Source of the DNA: Priapulus caudatus
Taxonomy: Eukaryota > Priapulida > Priapulimorpha > Priapulimorphida > Priapulidae
Assembly: GCF_000485595.1 (NCBI RefSeq)
Contig: NW_014577107.1
Coordinates: forward strand, 6,915-46,241
DNA: 39,327 bases
Reading direction: 5' to 3'
Positions 9,853 through 18,695 of the stretch are shown one piece after another. Both the position numbers and the translations under genes were made by a program. The number at the start of each line of letters is the position of its first letter. The stretch's first letter is position 1. The notes under the pieces were generated by a model. It saw nothing but the letters and a program-made list of their open reading frames with translations. It had not been told where the DNA came from and made no database searches.

Positions 9853-10380
9853 ATGGAAGACGAGACATTTGCTAGAGGTGTCCGCACTGCAACTACTCGA
9901 CTGGCCGTGGGATTAGGACGAGGACGCCCCATCCACTGCCATGACATATTCGGGCAGCATCCATTGCGACCTTCAACGCCGAACGAGAGGTTTTTGCCTC
10001 GCATCCTAATTTTGAGCACCAGATCCAGACCATACAGCCGAAACCCTGTCCTGGGAACCAGGCTTGACAACCAGCTGACTCACCTTAAGAAGAAACACCA
10101 GAAGGACATCATTGCACTGGAGATGGCGCTTGCGCGTGCCAACGGTGCATGCGCAGAGGTCGAGAGGATTGCTGACCGCCAGCTGCACATGACCACCAAC
10201 TTGCTGACCGCCATAGCCAGGCACGCACAGTCGCTGCAGACAAACCTGGACCACGCCCGGACCGACTTCGACCAGGTTCTCCATGCGAAAAAGCACCTTG
10301 AGATTGAACTGCAGTATTCACACTCTCGCATCCACGATATGACGATAGTGTTTAACGGAGCATTAGCCGTTAAATCGTGA
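9853..10380 (+). CDS. Coiled-coil ORF in the 3' part of gypsy A
   Basis: A 175-residue frame starts MEDETFARGV. The first 75 residues are rich in Arg and Pro. From about residue 78 (LTHLKKKHQKDII) to residue 165 there is a long heptad-like helix with few prolines (EVERIADRQL, HARTDFDQVLHAKKHLEIEL), which suggests an oligomerising coiled coil. After the TGA at 10378-10380 the same frame stays open to about 10490 with similar helix-prone sequence, so the stop may be a mutation. I do not recognise the family. It could be an extra ORF of gypsy A or part of a different element. It has no zinc knuckle or enzymatic motif. Confidence 0.45.
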   Translation: MEDETFARGVRTATTRLAVGLGRGRPIHCHDIFGQHPLRPSTPNERFLPRILILSTRSRPYSRNPVLGTRLDNQLTHLKKKHQKDIIALEMALARANGACAEVERIADRQLHMTTNLLTAIARHAQSLQTNLDHARTDFDQVLHAKKHLEIELQYSHSRIHDMTIVFNGALAVKS

Positions 10381-10490
10381 CTGCAGCACGAGCTGTCCAT
10401 AGCCCGGAGCGAGCCACACTTTGCCCGCGAGGCCCTACAGGACACAATAACGTACCTTCCTTCTGCAGCCACAACACCAAACCACGAATA

Positions 10491-10592
10491 AGGACACCAG
10501 GACGCCAGGACACCAGGACGCCAGGACGCCAGGACACCAGGACACCAGGACGCCAGGACGCCAGGACGCCAGGACACCAGGACGCCAGGACC
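10491..10592 (+). repeat. 9-bp minisatellite (CCAGGACRC)
   Basis: Ten or more tandem copies of CCAGGACGC/CCAGGACAC directly follow the end of the coiled-coil reading frame. Since 9 is a multiple of 3, all frames stay open and produce spurious repeats on both strands. Confidence 0.93.
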
Positions 10593-11181
10593 TAAAGACG
10601 ACGTGATTCGTCCCCGACCCGTCGGCTCGCCATCAATGCCGTTAGCCTCCTCAACATAACGTTAATCCGTTACTGCTATTCTACTCTCTTCTTTCGCCTT
10701 CCATATTACTCTGTTTATTGCTAATTCTTCCTCGCAACTTTCCCTTTCGGCCCTGAGTTTCGTTTTCTCCTACTCTTCTACCTACTCTTTGCCAGCCCTT
10801 CTTTCCATAAAGCGCCCAGAATCATGCCTTCCTGTTTTGCCTATTTGTTTACGTATTTATTACCTGTTAAGTGCTCAATTATTGCTTATCTATTGTCCAG
10901 TTATTGCTTATTTATTTTATATGTCATGTAATATTTATGCATTGCCTATGGTTATATATTGTGTTTGCACTGCCGTATTTTCTCGTGCTTTGATCCGGAT
11001 TTATTACGTATACGTTATACGGTATTTATTACAGTTTAATTTATTGCTTATACGGCACTTTTCACTGCTGTTACCATAACTTTTGCCTTCACCTGCGTTT
11101 CAATTTTGTTTTGCCGTATCAATATAGTCCGCGCTAACTTTTCTTGTATTTCTGCTTTGCATCCTATTGTGGTTACTGCAC

Positions 11182-11216
<35 letters not shown>

Positions 11217-11509
11217 GTTTCCTTGCTTTTCTTATTCTGATGGTCATCTTGTTTGCAAATTTTTACTGTTCTAAAGTCCAGGGCATTTCTTACATTCCCC
11301 TAATCACTGCTGACGGCTACATCTTTTACTTACCTATGCTACCTCTTCAGTCATCACTTTTCTAGAGTCACATCATATTTGACAAAAGTAATACCATTGT
11401 CTATAAATGCGGCAAATGACATTACCGTTGCTCTCCACACATGGAATTTTACACCCCACTTTACTAGAGCAGCCGGAACTGCATTGACGATGGGTCATCG
11501 TCTTTCTCC
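10593..11509. other. Pyrimidine- and AT-rich untranslated stretch
   Basis: T-rich DNA without a credible gene, containing an (ATT)n microsatellite at about 11186-11216. Position and strand fit the 3' untranslated part of gypsy A. Confidence 0.5.
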
Positions 11510-11510
11510 G

Positions 11511-11523
11511 GCGCGGGGGGAAA
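11511..11523 (+). other. Polypurine tract of gypsy A
   Basis: GCGCGGGGGGAAA lies immediately left of a TGTAGC terminus. LTR elements use such a purine run to prime plus-strand DNA synthesis next to the 3' LTR. Confidence 0.65.
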
Positions 11524-12278
11524 TGTAGCAACGCTAATGGCATCCCACCACTACCAGCCGCATCAACACACCAGTACACACCCGGGCTAATCGTACACCA
11601 CAGCAGCTGGCTAAAATCCCGATTTATCTGCGGGACACATAAACAGTTGTTAAAATTAGTTCCACGCTGAATAGAACACGTAGTTATGCTTAGCTCTGTT
11701 ACAAACTAGATACACACATTAGCCGCATTACTGCCCATTAGTACTCGTCAGCTTTCGGCAAGTAACATCTTAAATACACACATTAGCCGACAGAAGTTAT
11801 TTCTACATGGCCGCTAACGCTCCATTACCGTAACCTATCGTCCGCCCTACGTCATACCCACATCGGTCACCTACGTGGCCGAGGGGGCGTAAACACCTTT
11901 TACACTCCTTACTCGCCATTGGCCGTCCACTCCACAACACTCTAAAAACTGACCATAGCCGATAATCCCAAACCCTATGCCGTCCATGTGGCCAGCAGTG
12001 ATTGGTTGGAACTTATTTAGCAAGGGCTTCACGGCTCACTTTACAACGGAAAGTATAAAACAGGCCGCACAGGATACACGGGGCTCTCGTTCTCACCCTC
12101 GTTTGTTGCTAGGTTTAGTGTGTAGTGCGCAACCTTTAGTTTACCCTGTGTGATTTGTACGTGGTTTAGTAAGTATATAATATACGGTGAAACGGCAGTT
12201 TGTAAACTACATCCCTCTACTCTCATTTTATTCCTGTTTTACACACAATTACACGGCGCACATAACACGCAAGCTACA
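11524..12278 (+). mobile_element. Probable 3' LTR of gypsy A
   Basis: It starts TGTAGCAACGC directly after a polypurine tract and ends GCAAGCTACA, so the ends form the short inverted repeat TGTAGC/GCTACA with canonical TG...CA. A TATA-like GTATAAAA lies at 12053-12060 in its right half. At 755 bp it is a usual LTR size. No second copy exists in the window because the 5' end of the element is missing, so the call rests on termini and context. Confidence 0.65.
12053..12060 (+). promoter_or_regulatory. TATA-like box in the LTR
   Basis: GTATAAAA lies about 225 bases before the LTR end, a plausible core promoter position for the retrotransposon. Confidence 0.45.
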
Positions 12279-13257
12279 GCGCACAGTTGTCTGGCAGCCG
12301 AAATTATTCAGTGACTACAATAGTGTTTCGACCGTTTTCGGCCGAGTGGCAATATTAAAGCTAGGTAGCCATGTACTTCAGCTGTGCACCATTAGAGTTA
12401 TGACATATGTTGTCCGGTGTTTTAAAAAAATATCGCGAATTTACTAACCGACACCACATTGTGCCTGAAAAACAGTCGCGCAGTCGAATGGGGTCCATAC
12501 ATTAAAAGCGTTTTAAATTACCAGTAACCATCCACCCATCTCCATGTACATGTAATTGACACACACGATAGCCAGCCTAAATAATGCAACCACAAAACAT
12601 CGTGTCAGCTTTAGTGCACGAGCTGCGGGCACTCCGATTGGTCGGCCGATGACGTGTCACATCCTCTAACCTAACAGGGTAATGAACCAGTAGTTATTTA
12701 ATAGTGGTCACGTGTCATATATCAATGAATCCGTGTCACGACGTCCCCTCACTGTTCGGTCACCGGCCGGCGAAAACCTCGAAATTCGTCGACGTTCGAA
12801 CTGCAATGTAACAAAGCAGAAGGCCATATCAACTATCAGTTTCCATCACAACGGTGTAGTAGACACCTCTCAATTAGAATTTAACAGTTTTAACTTTGAC
12901 CTTTTGACCCCTGATTTTTAAGAATAAATTCCCCAACCCCATGTTTTCTTATATTTTTAATAGTTAATTGCTCATACTAAAAAGAACGTGGCGTCAGTCT
13001 GTCCCTATCAGCAGGTGGCAGCTCGTAGTAACATTCCATAGTAAACAGGCAATTAGCAGTCGTGGCATTTCTTATCAGAGAAAAAGTGTAGACCCCCACT
13101 TCAGCTACTGGAATCCACAACCTGTGTGTTTCGTACAGGGCAATGCTTGTCGGCACTTAAAGCAGCACAAATGACGTAGAACAGATTTTTTTCACTGAAA
13201 ACCTGTGTAACAGACAGCTCTGCTGATACTAATTCACATTGATCCCCCAGCAGCATT
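12279..13257. other. Non-coding stretch
   Basis: Unique-looking DNA. Short open frames on both strands overlap without motifs, and I see no gene. Confidence 0.5.
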
Positions 13258-13842
13258 TTGGCTATGCCGGAAATCGCTGAAGACAGAGCAGGCAAACCAA
13301 TCGCAAATCGCTTGAAAAACAAGCAACATCTGCTCGTCGAAGGTCACGCAGTGCATGCAAGGGTCACCGCCGAGGCCGACGCAGCCTCCGAAGAAGCTCG
13401 GGACAAGTGCTCTAGGAAACAACTGTTGAAGAGCACTTTCGACTCCGCTGCCACGCAATACGAATGCAACAGCAGGATGGAGGCGATCGACGCCGGCAAC
13501 CGTTCGACCGTCGTTAGATTGCTGTAACCTTCTCTGTCCTCTTCATAAGAGCACTGCATAAGTCGCCACCTGGTGCAAAGCAAGGGCAGTGCCAACCTGA
13601 GATACAACCGGCTGTAGAATCGAAGAAAGGTCGCTTAGCTATGAAACCAGTCTATCAAAGACCATGCCGCCCACAGTCTTACCTGTGGTGCCGATCTCAC
13701 GTGAGAAAACAAGGCAAAGGCAGCAGCGAAAAGAGGTCCCTTGCAAGACTGTCAAGTTCACAGCATGCCACCATGTACAGGGGAAGAAGTACGAGTTCGC
13801 AGTGGCCGCACGCACCTCCAGCAACCAGCCAGTCAGTCTGTA
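13258..13842 (+). pseudogene. Possible degenerate coding region, unknown
   Basis: Two short + strand frames have a protein-like composition. The first, 13258-13527, is an 89-residue charged helix-prone stretch (RVTAEADAASEEARDKC). The second, 13663-13842, starts MPPTVLPVV and includes HHVQGKKYEFAVAARTSS, which faintly resembles the end of a beta-sandwich repeat. They are separated by stops and I recognise no family. It could be an exon remnant, a transposon fragment or chance. Confidence 0.2.
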
Positions 13843-13868
13843 AAAGTACTTAGTAAAACAGGAACAGA

Positions 13869-14102
13869 GTGGCTATATGCCCGGCAGCCGGCATATATCT
13901 GACGGCTACCGGGCACGGTCTTCGATTTACTAAATGCCCGGCAGTTTTTAATTTTCAGCGTCATCTCAAGTAAACAAGGGTTAGGGTTAAGGTTAGGGTT
14001 AGGGTTAGGGTTAGGGTTAAGGTTAGGGATAGGGTTAGAGTTAGGAACTGCCGGGCATTTAGGAAATCGACGACCGTGCCCGGCTGCCGGGCATATAGCC
14101 AC
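13869..14102. repeat. Foldback enclosing telomeric repeat 2
   Basis: The left arm 13869-13944 (GTGGCTATATGCCCGGCAG and AAATGCCCGGCAG) pairs with the right arm 14048-14102. The left arm has one extra block of about 24 bases. The stem is GC-rich and built of related GCCCGGCAG motifs. The loop contains a 65-bp TTAGGG tract. No transposase and no clear target duplication are seen. Confidence 0.88.
13977..14045 (+). repeat. Interstitial telomeric repeat 2 (TTAGGG)n
   Basis: About eleven TTAGGG units with variants (TTAAGG, ATAGGG, TTAGAG), located in the loop of the foldback 13869-14102. Confidence 0.93.
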
Positions 14103-14981
14103 AGCGTACTCGATAACCATCGCAACAAGTTCGCCTATATGCATGCATTCTCGTCACGCATTTGTGCTACGGGTAATTAGTTAACTGGTAATCTCACTTA
14201 GAGTTAGGAAGTAAGTTTTAGAACACACCGACAGAGTAGTGCAAGTGGCCGGCCACAGCATTGTTGCAGCCGGGCAAGCTCTAGAACTATAGCTTTTCGG
14301 GGGTGCAGTTGTTTTCAAGGGTCATTTCGGGGGGGGGGGTGTAGTTGTTTTCTGTAGCTTTTCGGGGGGTTCGGGGGAGCTTAGGCACTCGTCTCAGTAC
14401 ATGATGTGCATGGTCAGACACCAGATACGATGCAAGTAGTTTTTATGCGGCCATACTTACGAAAAAATTCCCATAAATCAGCAAAAGTTTTTTTAACAAA
14501 TCAAAATGCCATCCTCTGAATTCACGTCGCAAGTGACACCATATATGTTATTTAAAAAATTCTTCCATAATTTTTCTTGTAAACAACAATTTGCCAGCAC
14601 ACACTAGAAATGGCCAATTTGCAATGTGAATTTGCACACAAAAAATAGGCTTCCTTTGAATATTCCCCGGCCGCACCAGCAACGCACCTCGGACGAGCCG
14701 TTTACACTGTCGGATTCAGAAAAGATTTTAGTTTCTGAAATTAACAATTGCAAAGAGTGCTAACCCTTTCTAATGAGAAATACAAAATTCAAGAGCACGC
14801 ATACACTGAAATACGATCTCATTCTTACCCTGTCCCAGCGCTCATTGGCTCATTCCCCAGCGTGGTACCTACAAGTCATGGAGGTTGACATCTTGCCAAA
14901 TTCCACCCAATCAGAAGGCGCTAAATTCTTCCCTATGTTATAGGTGGCGTACAACAGTAAGCCCACAGACTAAGGGATCGT
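14103..14981. other. Non-coding stretch with a G-rich patch
   Basis: No gene. A run of G-rich units (TTTTCGGGGG with TGCAGTTGTTTTC) at 14294-14382 includes a G10 tract. The 23-bp sequence at 14939-14961 is an exact inverted copy of 33329-33351. Confidence 0.6.
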
Positions 14982-15224
14982 GTACCGGGGAGAAATACTC
15001 ATTTTTCCAGAAATCGCCGAACGGTAGTAGGGCGCAACTTCGGGATTGCTCGGGTCCATAATACCCATTGTGAACCCTAACCCTAACCCTAACCCTAATC
15101 CTAATCTAACCCTAACCCTAAACAGAAAAACAAAAAAATATAATAAATAAAAAATAAACAGATGGGATTCGAACCAACATAACCAAATACCCTGGTATGT
15201 AAAATGAGTATTTCTCCCTGTAAC
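14982..15224. repeat. Foldback enclosing telomeric repeat 3
   Basis: GGGGAGAAATACTCATTTTT (14987-15006) pairs with TAAAATGAGTATTTCTCCCT (15200-15219), and weaker pairing extends outward. The loop holds a CCCTAA tract. It also holds GGGATTCGAACC (15164-15175), which on the - strand resembles the B box of tRNA-type promoters. Confidence 0.85.
15064..15121 (-). repeat. Interstitial telomeric repeat 3 (CCCTAA)n
   Basis: About nine CCCTAA units with small variants, in the opposite orientation to the other three telomeric tracts, inside the foldback 14982-15224. Confidence 0.93.
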
Positions 15225-15729
15225 CTGTATAATACAGTCGTTATGTTCCGCACGGCTACACTAACGTCGGTAAGCGAGCGCCGCGCCAGCGGTTCGCGAG
15301 CCTCATTATCGATCGACCGAAAACGGTGTTTGACTTATGGCAGGGAATCGGATTAGCGGCGAGCAATCGAGCGCACAGAAGTAAATACGGCAAAACTTTG
15401 CCCCGGGCGAACACCTGATGAATGGAAACAATCTAGTTAATGGCTTTGGCAGAAGCGTGCACTAATTGCAGTTATAAATTCAACTTGAATAACTTGAGAA
15501 ATGACGTCAGGCAAAAGCCTGCTCGCTGATTGGACGACCTAATCACAGTCACTGCGACCTGCTCACGCATTGGCCGGTCTGGCTCAGTCAGCAGCCACCC
15601 ACTTTCATATAGTAAGGGGTTAACGCTCTGTTGAGTAGGCCCTCTAGCGGCCGTTACAATCAGGAGTGGTAATCATTAACGTTATTCTCCCTGGTGCAAT
15701 AATCCAGACTAACGGATGAATTTTGCACA
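15225..15729. other. Non-coding stretch
   Basis: No gene. A weak inverted pair (TTCTCCCTGGTGCAATAAT near 15685 and TTTTGCACAAGGGAGAGAT near 15721) overlaps the left arm of the next foldback. Confidence 0.5.
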
Positions 15730-15865
15730 AGGGAGAGATAGTGATCCGCTAGGGGACGGCTCTGATTGGGTGATCCGATTTCTAGGGTTAGGGTTAACTG
15801 ATTTCTATATCCACATCTTATTTATACTAATAATGCGCCATCTAGCGGATCACTATCTCTCTCCT
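15730..15865. repeat. Foldback enclosing a short telomere-like tract (4)
   Basis: GGGAGAGATAGTGATCCGCT (15731-15750) pairs with AGCGGATCACTATCTCTCTC (15844-15863). The loop contains AGGGTTAGGGTTA (15784-15796), only two units, so this member is weaker than the other three. Confidence 0.8.
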
Positions 15866-15884
15866 GAGACCTACTACTAATGGA

Positions 15885-15990
15885 TACAGTAACACAGACT
15901 GGACGAAACGCCAAAATTGTGAAATGCAATTGAATGGTGGCGCTGCCCAGCGAATGAAGCGGTACACTAAAAATCTGGCTGTGGTGACAG
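15885..15990 (+). repeat. Dispersed repeat fragment
   Basis: AACACAGACTGGA and the following GGTGGCGCTGCCCAGCGAATGAAGCG resemble 29518-29592 in the same order and orientation. It is a remnant of a dispersed family. Confidence 0.5.
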
Positions 15991-16037
15991 ACCGTGGATG
16001 TGTAACGTTGTAACATTAAAACGTCTTTATCGTAAAT

Positions 16038-16369
16038 TGTAACCCCTCTATACGGGTACAGTGGGCTAAAATGATAAAAGATGAGAGGAACACAATTAGT
16101 TGGTTGTGAAAATGGCGTCAGCACGTGGAATGGCACACGGGTGCACAATCACACCCTACTCATTGTTCTCTCATCTCGAGTCTCTGGACTCTTCCATTTT
16201 CCAAGGGGGTGGGTTGAAGCTCCTCAAGAGGTGCAAATTTAGCTAGATACTTGTGAGGGGCTATATTTTGGTACATGTATGCTCAAATAGTAGTGCATTG
16301 AATAAAACAAAATGGGGGGGGTCATAATCAAACAGACAAAACAAACAAGTCTGTCTGATCAGGATTACA
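16038..16369 (-). mobile_element. Gypsy B 3' LTR
   Basis: This is a direct copy of 23727-24059. Comparing by eye I count roughly fifteen differences over 332 bp, including a changed G-run length, so the element is not a very recent insertion. Confidence 0.95.
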
Positions 16370-16381
16370 CTCTTCCCCACC
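16370..16381 (-). other. Gypsy B polypurine tract
   Basis: The - strand reads GGTGGGGAAGAG immediately before the 3' LTR, the expected position of the plus-strand primer. Confidence 0.8.
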
Positions 16382-16911
16382 AGAAAAGATGTCGTCCTCG
16401 ACATTCAAACAACACAACGCAAATCGTCTTTTCAGAATGGGCCCAAAACTCTATTTACATGCTTCATTTGATCAGTCCTATCCTTTCATTAATTTAAACT
16501 GTTGTACAATATTGACGAATGGAGACATTAATGGGTGCGCAGTCCTTTAACGATCACATTCGCAGTCAGAAAGACCTTAAATTGTAACAAAATTTAACAT
16601 CATCATATGACGAGAAGGATAGACTCGTGGCAATTCCTCTGAGTGAAGTTCCTCATGTGGATGCTGGTGGTGCATTGTACTTTAACCAAATCAACAAGCG
16701 TTATTCAGGGTGTCATTACCCTGTTTACCCACCAGCTTCCCTGTTACACGGCGCCGTGAATTTTTTTCCCAACTCTCACTCCTACATTGAATTCTCCGCC
16801 AAGATTTTGAATCATAATCGTGCAGAAAGCAAGTAAATAAAACAGTTATGATTGTTTTCCCTGGCTCAAATCAAGCTATTCAAGACCTACATATATAGTC
16901 CATAATTTTAC
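16382..16911. other. Gypsy B region between pol stop and 3' LTR
   Basis: No convincing gene. Short + strand open frames (16312-16497, 16627-16836) have no motifs. There is no sign of an envelope gene. Confidence 0.6.
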
Positions 16912-17935
16912 TTAATTCTGAGCCAAAACCTGTTGTCCAGCGTTGAAAGACGGCCACGCTCCACGTCCATCACTTGCCGGCGGCCACATCTGGGGTCCTC
17001 CATGTCTGGGTGTGTACGGAGGTCCCATCGCGAACGGCCATGGATGCATCTGTGCACCTGGTGGCTGGGTGACTTGGTGATGAGAGTAAGGTGGGAAGTT
17101 AGCGTGGGCATTTGTATAGGGTGACCTTGGGGGAGGTTGGTAAGGCATATGGTAAGAGTTATTTAGAGGTACTAATTGTCGAGGTGTAAAATAGGGTGAA
17201 GAAGGATGATCAAACTCAGGGGTTTGGTGGATTGTCCTCACATCTCCTTGCAGGGGGTGAAGGGATGGTTGCCCAACTTGGTCATATGTGAAACGGGAGG
17301 GTCGACGTCTGGTTCGCTGTGGTCGTGCTTCAAAAGCTAGAGCATCATTCATGCCATCATCATGACCATCTAACTGTACTTCTTGCTCTGGTATAGGGCA
17401 TTCTACTTCCCCTAAGACTTCTGGAGCATCAGGTAGAGGCAGGTCATTTTGGTTTTGCCTTCCAACATGGGGCATGGGTTGTGTGGGGTCATCTTCACAA
17501 GGGACGCTGATCTCAGGGCGAAACTGGGGGCTTTCATGCTGCACCTCGGGCTCAGGTTGGACAGTGACGAATTCTATTTCTTCATCGCTCTCGTCCACAT
17601 CTTGCTCTGCCGGGCGCGTGTCTTCCCTAAGGACGTGTCTTCGACGCTGCTGAGAGTTTTTCGTGAATCGTGGGTCTTGGCGTGGGCTATCTTGATCTTT
17701 CTCCACTTCCGGCTTGGTTTCACGGTTTTCGAGGAGATCACAAGGGAGCAACATGTTCCGATGGAGGACTCGCTCTTTCCCTGGACCACTTTCTGGTCTC
17801 ACTTCGTACACAGGCAAGTCGTCTCCCATCTGTTTTACCACACGATATACTCGGTCCTCCCAGTATGCTTTCAGCTTAGCTGGTCCCTCGGTTCGTTGCA
17901 TATTTCGGACCAGAACACGATCTCCAGTACCCGGT
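16912..17935 (-). pseudogene. pol: Gypsy B pol, part 2: integrase C-terminus and Pro-rich tail
   Basis: Reading resumes after the inserted foldback with GDRVLVRN, the start of the integrase C-terminal module, followed by GPAKLKAYWEDRVYRVV and a VHRN-like end (about the first 65 residues). An acidic linker follows, then an Arg-rich patch (RPQRTRRRPSRFTYD) common near the end of this gypsy group's polyprotein, then a tail rich in Pro, His and Tyr of about 100 residues. The tail has no envelope features. The frame is open to a stop at 16912-16914. It is no longer translated with the catalytic half because of the insertion. Confidence 0.9.
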
Positions 17936-18695
17936 TCCACAGTCGTGGATTAACTTTAACCCTGAGTTAAGACTAACTCTGAGTTAAACTCACTAACTCT
18001 GAATTATTAAACTCCGAGTTAAATTTGGGTTTCATAAACATGGATTAAATCCTGAGTTAAGTAACTCAGAGTTAAATGTTTTAACTCAGAGTTAGTATCC
18101 CATAATTCCACGTAGTTAGAACAGATGAACACGATAGACGCATGATAGACGCATAGACGATAGACGCATGATAGACGCATGATAGACGCATGATAGACGC
18201 ATGATAGACGCATGATAGACGCATAGACGATAGACGCATGATAGACGCACGAACATGGTAGAAGTACGGATGCCTGGATCAGCGTTGGTACGCCATCAAT
18301 GGCCGACCAATGTACACCAAACGTAAACAAACACCTATGTTCCAGCGGCAGCGGGGGATCGGACACGGGGCAGTACTAGATAAACTAATTAGCTCTAGTA
18401 CTAGTACCCTAGAGCTAAACTAACCTCGTAGAAACTAGTCTAAAGGATTATACCAAAGACTATCTATAACTAAATCGAATCATAGATCGAATGTAACTTG
18501 ATTTTTAACCCTGAGTTAAGAGTTTAATCTAGGTTCATACCAGAGTTAAATTTTAACTCAAAGTTAGACATATTTAACTCAGAGTTAAAGTTAATCCACG
18601 ACTGTGGAACGGAATTTAACTCTGAGTTAACTTTTAACTCTGAGTTAAAGAATTTTCCAATTATAAATTTTCCAAGAATAATCCACGACTGTGGA
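17936..18695. mobile_element. Foldback element inserted in gypsy B integrase
   Basis: The termini TCCACAGTCGTGGATTA (17936-17952) and its inverse (18679-18695) bound a 760-bp insertion that splits pol between SPGPG and GDRVLV. The flanks are ACCCGGT and ACCGGGT, a near-palindrome differing at the centre, so the target duplication is uncertain. Both subterminal regions are full of the palindromic motif TTAACTCTGAGTTAA. A second copy of the right end lies inside, at 18592-18608. No transposase: a non-autonomous (MITE-like) element. Confidence 0.85.
18131..18250 (+). repeat. 11-bp minisatellite (GATAGACGCAT)
   Basis: About ten tandem copies with two AGAC interruptions, inside the foldback element. 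The open frame 18019-18366 on the - strand is an artefact of this array. Confidence 0.93.

Larger units (their letters stand above)
2837..12278 (+). mobile_element. Ty3/gypsy retrotransposon A, 5'-truncated and interrupted
   Basis: An LTR retrotransposon on the + strand. Its left part (5' LTR, gag, protease and N-terminal RT) is missing. The visible order is RT, RNase H, integrase, a short membrane-anchor ORF, a coiled-coil ORF, a polypurine tract and a probable 3' LTR. The order protease-RT-RNaseH-integrase is the Ty3/gypsy arrangement. A P-type transposon (4964-8406) splits the integrase. That 8890-11523 belongs to the same element is inferred from continuity and strand; a second, unrecognised element could lie between. 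Confidence 0.75.

Noticed and set aside
10080-10577. 165-residue - strand open frame with a WRPGVLAS repeat
   Set aside because: It is antisense to the coiled-coil ORF and reads through the 9-bp minisatellite, which opens all frames.
15164-15175. A tRNA gene from the GGTTCGAATCCC word on the - strand
   Set aside because: No A box, acceptor stem or cloverleaf could be assembled around it; at most it is a tRNA-derived repeat remnant.
17449-17970. 173-residue + strand open frame
   Set aside because: It is antisense to the clear integrase C-terminus and tail of gypsy B on the - strand.
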